This document shows positions 1-4,840 of a stretch of 5,858 nucleotides of DNA, in pieces. Source of the stretch: Candidatus Zixiibacteriota bacterium (GTDB taxonomy: Bacteria; Zixibacteria; MSB-5A5; SM1-73); assembly GCA_020341875.1 (NCBI GenBank), contig CP070839.1, positions 1,282,058-1,287,915 of the forward strand, written 5' to 3'. A program made the position numbers and the translations under genes. Under the pieces are notes generated by a model. That model worked only from the letters and a program-made list of their open reading frames with translations, was not told the DNA's origin and did no database searches. The first letter of the stretch is position 1. The number at the start of each line of letters is the position of its first letter.

Positions 1-437
1 AATCGTCTCAGCGGGATCATGAAAAGAATGCCCAGAAGCCCGCCCAGCATAGCTAAGCTAGCCATCTGAACCAGCGAGGGACTCAGGCCCCACAGGAACA
101 ATGCAGGAATGGTGAAAATGACCCCGGACGCCAGAGACGAGCTTGCGGAGCCAATGGTCTGGGAGATGTTGTTCTCCAGAATGGTGGTGCCCTTGCCAAA
201 GAGGGCCTTGGAGAAACGGAAGAAGGCCACGGTCATCACCGCCACCGGAATGGAGGTGGAGACGGTCAGACCGGCCTTCAGGCCCAGGTATGCGTTAGCC
301 GCACCAAAGAGTATCCCGAAGATGGCCCCGGAGATTAACACCTTGACCGTGAACTCAGGAATGATCTTGCTGGACGGAATGTAGGGTTGGAAGCCTTCGA
401 TGGTGTTTTTCTGCGAATCGTTTTGTTCTGTCTGCAT
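1..437 (-). CDS. OPT family oligopeptide transporter, N-terminal part (runs off the left edge)
   Basis: Translating the minus strand from the ATG at 437 gives an open frame of 145 codons to the window edge. After a polar N-terminus (MQTEQNDSQKN...) comes a hydrophobic protein with stretches typical of prokaryotic OPT transporters: NAYLGLKAGLTVSTSIPVAV near residue 50, ENNISQTIGSASSSLASG near residue 90, then VIFTIPALFLWGLSP. The OPT family comprises inner-membrane, proton-coupled importers of oligopeptides or metal chelates, usually 600-700 residues, so about a fifth is visible. The start is supported by the family-like N-terminus; an AAGG lies about 10 nt upstream, a modest ribosome site. 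It follows the M16 pair on the same strand after a 146-nt gap filled with repeats, so it may be read from the same transcript or be independent. The substrate cannot be told from this part. The family call is firm. Confidence 0.88.
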   Translation of the reverse strand, partial: MQTEQNDSQKNTIEGFQPYIPSSKIIPEFTVKVLISGAIFGILFGAANAYLGLKAGLTVSTSIPVAVMTVAFFRFSKALFGKGTTILENNISQTIGSASSSLASGVIFTIPALFLWGLSPSLVQMASLAMLGGLLGILFMIPLRR

Positions 438-470
438 GCGGTCAGCCTTGGTCTTTTTCCCTCCCTTTAT

Positions 471-573
471 GGTTCGACAAGCTCACCACAGGTGGGAGGG
501 AGTCAGAGGGAGGGTGAATCGAGTGTGCTTCATTACCACCCTCTCCCTGGCCCTCTCCCATAAACGGAGAGGG
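471..573. repeat. Structured intergenic repeat between the M16-like gene and the OPT gene
   Basis: This gap holds no gene. It begins with GGTTCGACAAGCTCACCAC, a phrase I recognise as a recurrent intergenic repeat in environmental bacterial genomes (from memory, not searched). Next, 494-516 and 537-559 form an imperfect inverted repeat of 23 nt, purine-rich on one side and CCCTC-rich on the other, with about five mismatches. A second hairpin uses CCCTCTCC (551-558) and GGAGAGGG (566-573) with a 7-nt loop. The two foldings share 551-558, so they are alternatives. No T-run follows on either strand, so I do not call a terminator. A short plus-strand frame reading LSLALSHKRRGN across it is an artefact of this repeat type. 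Confidence 0.6.
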
Positions 574-583
574 AACCTGGAAC

Positions 584-2080
584 TCACTTGAACAACTCGG
601 ACGCCTTCACGATTTCGAAGTCGTCCTCTGTTAGCGCCAGATCGAACGCCTTGATCTGGTCGTCCTCCTCCTTAAGCACGGTCGGGTCCGCCTGGGAAGG
701 ATATTCCAGGGTGGTCTGGTCAGATAGAAGCTCTTTTATGAACTCCTCCCCGTCGGAGACCAAAGCTACAATAGCCACGTTGTCCGGCGATAGATACATC
801 TTGACCGCTCTGTCTACCTTCTCCTTGGTTACACGCTCCACTTCGCTTTCAAAATGATCCACGAAACCGACAGTTCCGTAGTACTTCTCGGCCATCATGT
901 GTGCCAGTTTTCTTTGCGGAGTCTCGATCTGGAAGGGGAATTGATTCTTCTCGAAGCTCTTCATGAAGTCCAGCTTGTCCTCGGGTATCCCGGCAGTTGC
1001 CAGGTCGGTCATCTCCTTGAGATAGAGCTTTATGGCGAACTTGGCGTTGGCGCTCTTGGGATAGGTCCACATGCTGAAGTATTGCGCTTTTCGGGGACAG
1101 TTGGGATTGGCCAGCTTGGACCATCCGAACTGTTTGAAGTGCTCGATATAGCTGTAGGCGCCATAGCACAGACCCCGGTCCATTCTGACCGTCTTGTAAA
1201 GCCTTCCTATCGACTCGCGGTGTTTTCCCAGATGAGCGTTGGCCACCAGCATGGGGAAGTAGTCCGGGGAATGTCGGGTTAGATCAAATGGATGGCCGAT
1301 CCTGAATTGGGTCTGGGCTCTTTTCTCCTTCTCGATCAGCAGCACTTTCCTTCCCACGATCGGCTGGATTTCTCCACCGATTTCCGGCACCTGCCCGACA
1401 TTCAGGGTAGACATATCCTCTCTGAGCCGTTGCACCAGCTGATCGTCGAAATCTCCGGCCAGACCGAGAAGGATATTGTTCTGGAGGAAGTGCTTGTGGT
1501 AGAAATCCAGAGCATCTTGCCGCGTCAAGGAGTTGACTGATGATTCATTCCCGCAGGTCAGATGTCCATACGGGTGCCCCCGATGAATGAAGTTGTCAAA
1601 ACTCTCCTGGATCAGTCTGCGATCCCTCTGGCGGGTATTCTCGATGGCATCCAACTGATCCAGCCGGGTCTTCTCTATCTGCCCCTCGGGAAAGGTGGGT
1701 TTCAGGATGATCTCGGAAAAGACCTGATAGAACTTATCCAGATTCTCTTTCAAGGTGGTCCCCGAAATTACGATGACCTCCTTGTTGACCTCGACGCTCA
1801 GCCGCGCGCTGATGAAATCCAAGAGCTCGTCAATCTCATCGCGGGAAAAAGATTCGGTCCCCCGGTCCAGCAACTGGGCAGTGAAGTAGGCCAGGCCCTC
1901 TTTGTCCGGCGGGTCGTAGGCTGAGCCGGCCTTGATCAGCACCTGAAAGTAGACCACCGGTATTCCCGGCTTCTTCACCTGCACGACTTCCAATTCCCCG
2001 GCCTTGCCGCAGAAAAGGCTGAGGCTCACAAAGCAGATGAGGCTTACCAGAAGTATCGTTTTTAGCCAATTAGATCGCAT
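584..2080 (-). CDS. M16-family peptidase-like protein lacking the zinc motif but with the R/Y pair (exported)
   Basis: A 498-residue protein with a hydrophobic N-terminal export signal (about residues 6-23). Cys24 follows in the context LSLFC, so it could be a lipoprotein, but Phe before Cys is a poor lipobox. The first M16 domain is recognisable from PGIPVVYFQVLIKAGSAYDPPDKEGLAYFTAQLLDRGTE (in two parts, residues 38-57 and 58-76), but where active members have HXXEH this one has Y65-F-T-A-Q69, so it should not bind catalytic zinc. The second domain keeps the substrate-binding pair: R299 and Y306 in VRMDRGLCYGAY. In two-subunit M16B peptidases one chain supplies zinc and the other R/Y, and the upstream neighbour has the opposite pattern. 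The ATG at 2080 has a perfect AAGGAGG ribosome site 5 nt away. A charged C-terminal tail of about 40 residues is unusual. Family call strong; partner role inferred. Confidence 0.87.
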   Translation of the reverse strand: MRSNWLKTILLVSLICFVSLSLFCGKAGELEVVQVKKPGIPVVYFQVLIKAGSAYDPPDKEGLAYFTAQLLDRGTESFSRDEIDELLDFISARLSVEVNKEVIVISGTTLKENLDKFYQVFSEIILKPTFPEGQIEKTRLDQLDAIENTRQRDRRLIQESFDNFIHRGHPYGHLTCGNESSVNSLTRQDALDFYHKHFLQNNILLGLAGDFDDQLVQRLREDMSTLNVGQVPEIGGEIQPIVGRKVLLIEKEKRAQTQFRIGHPFDLTRHSPDYFPMLVANAHLGKHRESIGRLYKTVRMDRGLCYGAYSYIEHFKQFGWSKLANPNCPRKAQYFSMWTYPKSANAKFAIKLYLKEMTDLATAGIPEDKLDFMKSFEKNQFPFQIETPQRKLAHMMAEKYYGTVGFVDHFESEVERVTKEKVDRAVKMYLSPDNVAIVALVSDGEEFIKELLSDQTTLEYPSQADPTVLKEEDDQIKAFDLALTEDDFEIVKASELFK

Positions 2081-2085
2081 TTAAT

Positions 2086-2092
2086 CCTCCTT
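2086..2092 (-). promoter_or_regulatory. Strong Shine-Dalgarno site of the R/Y-type M16 gene
   Basis: On the minus strand AAGGAGG is followed by ATTAA and then the ATG at 2080. This is a full match to the anti-Shine-Dalgarno core at optimal spacing. It fixes the start and suggests this gene is translated on its own initiation rather than by coupling to the gene 102 nt upstream. Confidence 0.8.
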
Positions 2093-2101
2093 CTTCGAAT
2101 T

Positions 2102-2161
2102 CGCGTAGCAGAGCCTTCATGGCTCTGCGAAGCCGCGGAGGGGTGAACCCTCCGCTACGCG
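2102..2161. repeat. Three-way-junction type repeat between the two M16 genes
   Basis: A compact palindromic element. The outer arms CGCGTAGC (2102-2109) and GCTACGCG (2154-2161) are exactly complementary. Inside are two perfect hairpins: GCAGAGCC/GGCTCTGC (2108-2115 with 2121-2128, loop TTCAT) and GCGGAGGG/CCCTCCGC (2135-2142 with 2148-2155, loop GTGAA). The outer stem shares two bases with each inner stem, so one or the other opens slightly. No T-run follows on the minus strand, so it is not a simple terminator. It may stabilise or trim the mRNA between the two subunit genes. A CAGAG at 2109 and a CGGAG at 2136 lie exactly 27 nt apart, the same period as the arrays at 4152-4210 and 4627-4712, so it may be a relative. 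Confidence 0.65.
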
Positions 2162-2182
2162 TTCACAAGCGTAGAACTCACT

Positions 2183-3514
2183 CTATCCTCTGGGCACCAG
2201 GCTTACCACGGTACGATTGGTAGGTTTGAATGTCTTCTCCGCCACCTGTTGAATGATCTCGGGCGTGATGGAACCGTACCTGTCTTCGATCTGAAACAGC
2301 ATATTGTAGTCTCCGGCGAGCAGGTGATAGCGTCCAATCAGGGATGCAACCGAGAAGGGGCGGTTCAGGCGGTAGAACATCGAAGCCTTGACCGAATTCT
2401 TGGCCTTGGTCAACTCATCCTCGCTCACCTTTTCCCTTGTCAATTTGTCGATCTCTTCAAAGACTATATCTTTGACCACCTGAATGGACTTGCCCTTCTT
2501 TAAGTTTGTGGAGACGGTGAACATGCCGGGATCCTTCTGACTCTGCATTCGCCCGGAGATGTAGTCAACCATCTGCAGGTCAGTGTACAATCTTTTGGTC
2601 AGTCGACCGCTCTTGAGGAAGAGAATCTCACCGATTAAGCTCAACGCGCAGAAATCGTCCGACATGATGTCGAACTCCGGCCCGTGATAACCGATGATCA
2701 GCTTGGGCGTGATCAGGTTGTCTTTCCAGAAATATTCGCTTATCCTCTCTTCGGTCTGCGGCGGCTCCACGGGAATAGGGATGTTTTGCGGAGGTTGCTT
2801 CTCCCAATCTGCGTAGTATGTCCTAATCCATTCTATGACCTGGGGCGTGTCGAAGTTGCCGGCCACCACGATAGTGGCATAGCCCGGAGAATAGAAGGTC
2901 CTTTTGAACTCCAGGCCATCTTCGAGTTGAATATTCTTCTCCAGGTCCTCCTCGAATCCGATCACCGAGTGACCGTAGGTATGCTTCTTGTAAGCCAGCT
3001 GCGTGAACTCCGACCACAAGAATCCGTCCGGGTCCTCCACCTCACCCATGCGTCTCTCCTCCTTGACCGGACCCAGTTCCGTTCGGAAGGTCTGATCGTT
3101 GAAGATGAGATTTCTCACCCGGTCAGCCTCGACTTCTATCACCTTCTCCAGGTACTCCGCCTTGACGTTAACGAAGTAGACCGTCCTATCCTCCCCGGTA
3201 TAGGCGTTGGTCTCGGGGCCAAAATGTCCTATTGCCTCGTCGTAATCCGGGTATTTCTCCGTGCCGCGAAACATCATGTGTTCAAACACGTGTGCCAGCC
3301 CGGTTATTCCCGGCTTGACCTCGTCGCGGGAGCCCACGTCCATGAAGGTTTGATAGCTCACCGTGCGAACCGAATGATCCTCGCAGGTGAGTATGGTTAA
3401 TCCATTGTCCAAAACGGTCTTCTGTATGTCAAGATCGATTGATGCCGCACGAACCGGCAATGCTGTCGCCACAAGCAGGCAGAAAGTGAAAATCAGGATT
3501 CTATGGAACTTCAT
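2183..3514 (-). CDS. M16 family zinc metallopeptidase, catalytic (HXXEH) subunit, exported
   Basis: A 443-residue protein, normal for M16B. Residues 1-23 form a classic signal peptide (positive KFHR, hydrophobic core, VRA before the likely cut), so it acts outside the cytoplasm. The inverted zinc motif is H75-V-F-E78-H79, in the context GITGLAHVFEHMMFRGTEKY. The distal glutamate is E152 or E153 in PVKEERRMGEVED, about 73-74 residues after H79, as the family requires. QKTVLDNGLTILTCED and NAYTGEDRTVYF are further M16 hallmarks. In the second domain, where R...Y is expected, the sequence is T311-DLQMVD-Y318: tyrosine kept, arginine lost. The next gene downstream has R/Y but no zinc motif, so I infer a heterodimeric peptidase. 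The ATG at 3514 has GGAGGAGGAG directly before it and a promoter about 45 nt upstream. The substrate is unknown; small unfolded peptides are usual. Confidence 0.93.
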   Translation of the reverse strand: MKFHRILIFTFCLLVATALPVRAASIDLDIQKTVLDNGLTILTCEDHSVRTVSYQTFMDVGSRDEVKPGITGLAHVFEHMMFRGTEKYPDYDEAIGHFGPETNAYTGEDRTVYFVNVKAEYLEKVIEVEADRVRNLIFNDQTFRTELGPVKEERRMGEVEDPDGFLWSEFTQLAYKKHTYGHSVIGFEEDLEKNIQLEDGLEFKRTFYSPGYATIVVAGNFDTPQVIEWIRTYYADWEKQPPQNIPIPVEPPQTEERISEYFWKDNLITPKLIIGYHGPEFDIMSDDFCALSLIGEILFLKSGRLTKRLYTDLQMVDYISGRMQSQKDPGMFTVSTNLKKGKSIQVVKDIVFEEIDKLTREKVSEDELTKAKNSVKASMFYRLNRPFSVASLIGRYHLLAGDYNMLFQIEDRYGSITPEIIQQVAEKTFKPTNRTVVSLVPRG

Positions 3515-3524
3515 CTCCTCCTCC
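3515..3524 (-). promoter_or_regulatory. Ribosome binding site of the catalytic M16 gene
   Basis: GGAGGAGGAG runs directly into the ATG at 3514. The upstream GGAGG gives a spacing of 5 nt. This supports the chosen start together with the immediate signal peptide. Confidence 0.7.
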
Positions 3525-3557
3525 GGTTGGAAGTTGACGAACCGAAAATGTTCTGCA

Positions 3558-3585
3558 AATATAACAATTTGACGGCTTTTGTCAA
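3558..3585 (-). promoter_or_regulatory. Sigma-70-type promoter for the M16 gene pair
   Basis: Read on the minus strand: TTGACA (3580-3585, perfect -35), a 16-nt spacer, then TATATT (3558-3563, one change from the -10 consensus). Transcription would start near 3551, giving a leader of about 35-40 nt before the ATG at 3514. The -35 is the start of an inverted repeat, TTGAC AAAAGCC GTCAA (3569-3585), which could be a chance palindrome or a repressor site. Promoter well supported by sequence; operator only possible. Confidence 0.72.
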
Positions 3586-3671
3586 GTCAGCCTAAAAGGA
3601 CGCGGAGGATATCAGAAGAAGAGGAAGGACCAGGACTGAGGCAGGCGTAGCGCAAAATTCACCAAAAAGCT

Positions 3672-4121
3672 TCACCCTTCTGCTTTCCTGGCTGTAGGAG
3701 GTGCGCCGCTAAACCCTCGAATCACCACAAACACCGCCGTCACCAGCAGAAGCGGCGAGCTCCAAAACCCGGGTAGTAGTCTTCCGAAGTAGAGCGAGCC
3801 CAGCATGTGCCCGAGAGCGTTCGCTACCATAATTATGCCCAGGATAGTGGTGAAGGCCCGGATGAATCTACCACCTCGATTGACTATGGGCGTTAAAGAG
3901 AAACATATGATAATAGCAGCGATCAGCCCGCCGAGCCAGGTTCCGAACGTGAAGGTCGGCAACGGAAAGAGGCCAAGGCGCTCCCTCAGGTTGAGAGCTA
4001 ATTCGTTGTAGAAAGGCAGGAAGTCGCTGACGGTCTCATCGAAAACGTGGACGGCCACGGCTGAGATCATCAGTACCCAGGCGACTGCGTTCTTGCTCTT
4101 AAGTACATTGCGGTTAGACAT
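3672..4121 (-). CDS. Small membrane protein, HXXEE-like
   Basis: A 149-residue hydrophobic protein with about four membrane helices (near residues 11-28, 60-78, 88-108 and 119-136). The first helix ends in H25-V-F-D28-E29, a variant of the HXXEE signature with Asp for the first Glu. The third carries NALGH (N101, H105), followed by Y111 and P117-G118 (YFGRLLPGFWSSP), matching the N...H...Y.PG pattern I associate with HXXEE-domain proteins. That family has no established function; the conserved acidic and His residues in helices suggest a membrane-embedded metal site or enzyme. I chose the ATG at 4121. An upstream in-frame ATG at 4169 would add 16 residues, but these are encoded by the palindromic repeat and terminator hairpin. 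The ribosome site before 4121 is weak. It is likely a single-gene unit: a terminator lies before it and a promoter for the next genes after it. Existence firm, family moderate. Confidence 0.68.
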   Translation of the reverse strand: MSNRNVLKSKNAVAWVLMISAVAVHVFDETVSDFLPFYNELALNLRERLGLFPLPTFTFGTWLGGLIAAIIICFSLTPIVNRGGRFIRAFTTILGIIMVANALGHMLGSLYFGRLLPGFWSSPLLLVTAVFVVIRGFSGAPPTARKAEG

Positions 4122-4144
4122 GTATGAGGTCCGATTGAGCCGGC

Positions 4145-4174
4145 AAAAAAGCGGAGCCATGAACCGCATGGCTC
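4145..4174 (-). terminator. Likely intrinsic terminator after the GIY-YIG gene
   Basis: On the minus strand GAGCCATG, loop CGGTT, CATGGCTC form a perfect 8-bp hairpin, followed by CGC and six T residues (4145-4150). The hairpin is built from the last unit of the palindromic array, so the repeat has probably been co-opted as a terminator. It would end transcription coming from the tRNA or the GIY-YIG gene and isolates the HXXEE-like gene downstream. Confidence 0.65.
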
Positions 4175-4210
4175 ATAGCGGAGCCCTGCACCATATGGTG
4201 CAGGGCGGAG
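4152..4210. repeat. 27-nt period palindromic array A (two units)
   Basis: The pentamer CGGAG occurs at 4152, 4179 and 4206, exactly 27 nt apart, and each interval holds 22 nt. The interval 4184-4205 is a perfect 22-bp palindrome (half-arm CCCTGCACCAT). The interval 4157-4178 is an imperfect palindrome beginning CCATGAACCG. The last CGGAG merges with a 20-bp copy of the tRNA-Ser 3' end. The layout is the same as array B at 4627-4712. It is not a CRISPR array: the constant part is only 5 nt and the variable part is self-complementary. Confidence 0.75.
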
Positions 4211-4223
4211 AGGCCGGGATTCG
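4204..4223 (-). repeat. 20-bp copy of the tRNA-Ser 3' end (attachment-site-like)
   Basis: These 20 bases are identical to 4706-4725: two bases past the tRNA end, the discriminator, the whole 3' acceptor strand, the 3' T-stem strand and the start of the T-loop. Identity ends abruptly at both sides (4203 and 4224 differ from 4705 and 4726). The rest of the tRNA is absent, so this copy cannot be a functional tRNA. Direct copies of a tRNA 3' end are the usual scar of site-specific integration, but no integrase is present and the enclosed segment is only about 0.5 kb. It may instead be part of the repeat module itself. Confidence 0.72.
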
Positions 4224-4293
4224 CCGTCAGGGTCACTGTCCGATAGTTCGTGTGCAATTTAGGAGAACAGGGCTCACTCCGAATCGATTCCAG

Positions 4294-4560
4294 CTATCGT
4301 TTTTTCGCCTGTAAGTATTCTTTGAGCATTTGTTTCAGGGTGTTTTTGCCCTTAGAAGTCTTCAGGTACTTCTCTCGTCTGATGGCATCATATTTGTTCC
4401 GATACGCTTCAAAGAAGATCAGTTCAAAGGGCGTCCTTGGTTTTGTCGATGTGACGACCCCCTCTTGGTGTTCCTTGAACCTCTTTCCGAGATCGGTCGT
4501 GTAGCCGATATAGAACTTGGCGTCTCTCAGACTTCTCAGCACGTACACGTAGTAGAACAC
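4294..4560 (-). CDS. Small GIY-YIG domain protein (putative endonuclease)
   Basis: An 88-residue single-domain protein of the short GIY-YIG group (UPF0213-like size). The first strand reads YYVYVLRS in place of GIY, followed by Y17-I18-G19 in FYIGYTTDLGKR. Other expected active-site residues are present: R27, H31 in the context RFKEH, E63 in AIRREKYLK as the metal ligand, and N73 in GKNTLK. The fold cuts DNA by one-metal hydrolysis; these short members are mostly uncharacterised and may be repair or mobile-element nucleases. The start is a GTG at 4560, chosen because the protein then begins right at the conserved strand; the site before it (GGGGG) is weak. It sits between two same-direction modules of tRNA-Ser 3' end plus palindromic array, and a terminator follows. 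No other gene of a mobile element is visible. Family call firm; link to the repeats is inference. Confidence 0.87.
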   Translation of the reverse strand: MFYYVYVLRSLRDAKFYIGYTTDLGKRFKEHQEGVVTSTKPRTPFELIFFEAYRNKYDAIRREKYLKTSKGKNTLKQMLKEYLQAKKR

Positions 4561-4626
4561 GTCGGCCCCCGTTTTATGCCTTGCTTAGAAGGCCCAGAAT
4601 CCGGTCGAGAACTCTGTGGCATATGG

Positions 4627-4712
4627 CGGAGCCCGCAATCAACCAGTTCATGGCGGAGCCCGCAATCGACCAGTTCATGGCGGAGCCGTGAACCGTACGG
4701 TTCACGGCGGAG
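4627..4712. repeat. 27-nt period array B joined to the tRNA-Ser 3' end (three units)
   Basis: CGGAG occurs at 4627, 4654, 4681 and 4708, exactly 27 nt apart. The first two 22-nt intervals (4632-4653, 4659-4680) differ at one base (A or G at the tenth position) and are not palindromic, but they end in AGTTCATGG, which resembles one arm of the palindromes. The third (4686-4707) is a perfect 22-bp palindrome with half-arm CCGTGAACCGT. The last CGGAG is the complement of the terminal CTCCG of the tRNA, so the array appears to grow out of the tRNA end. It lies between the tRNA and the GIY-YIG gene and would be in the tRNA trailer. Without a T-run it is not an ordinary terminator. Confidence 0.8.
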
Positions 4713-4792
4713 AGGCCGGGATTCGAACCCGGGGTGCCTTACGGCACAACGGTTTTCGAGACCGCCCCGATAAACCACTCCGGCACCTCTCC
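4708..4792 (-). tRNA. tRNA-Ser (anticodon CGA)
   Basis: An 85-nt class II tRNA on the minus strand. The acceptor stem is GGAGAGG with CCTCTCC, discriminator G as in serine tRNAs. The D-stem is CCG/CGG. The anticodon stem is GCGGT/ACCGT around the loop CTCGAAA, so the anticodon is CGA (4756-4758) and reads UCG. The long variable arm GTGCC-GTAA-GGCAC and the T-arm CCGGG-TTCGAAT-CCCGG are complete. CCA is not encoded: the bases after the discriminator are CCG, so a nucleotidyltransferase must add the end. It lies downstream of tadA and a membrane-protein gene on the same strand and may share their transcript; I saw no convincing promoter of its own. Its 3' end runs into array B. Confidence 0.95.
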
Positions 4793-4798
4793 GATGAC

Positions 4799-4833
4799 TA
4801 CAGCTAACAGCATACAGCAAACAGCGACAGCTA
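4799..4833. repeat. Degenerate heptamer repeat (WACAGCN)
   Basis: Four heptamers in a row, TACAGCT, AACAGCA, TACAGCA, AACAGCG, then a partial ACAGCTA. It lies between the stop of the membrane-protein gene and the tRNA. It has no coding or hairpin signal and looks like a slippage-type microsatellite. Confidence 0.6.
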
Positions 4834-4840
4834 AATGGCT

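Noticed and set aside
109..384. Plus-strand frame of 91 codons at the left edge
   Set aside because: The opposite strand encodes an unmistakable OPT transporter N-terminus over the same bases.
551..573. Intrinsic terminator after the 584-2080 gene
   Set aside because: The hairpin is good but no T-run follows on the minus strand.
854..1924. Several plus-strand frames of 80-142 codons
   Set aside because: All are antisense to the 498-residue M16-family gene and show no recognisable domain or ribosome site.
2684..3400. Long plus-strand frame of 238 codons
   Set aside because: It lies opposite the clearly real M16 gene with HVFEH; its own translation shows no domain, and the frame is a by-product of the codon use of the true gene.
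3586..3671. Small gene or terminator between the HXXEE-like gene and the peptidase promoter
   Set aside because: No frame with a ribosome site and no hairpin with a T-run is seen; it appears to be plain spacer.
4561..4626. Promoter for the GIY-YIG gene
   Set aside because: A CATAAA near 4575 is the only -10-like sequence and no -35 accompanies it.
4152..4712. CRISPR array
   Set aside because: The constant part is only 5 nt, the variable parts are palindromic or near copies of each other, and no cas gene is present.
4536..4820. Minus-strand frame with a repeated HELVDCGLR segment
   Set aside because: It runs through the tRNA gene and array B. The protein repeat is only the 27-nt DNA repeat read as codons.
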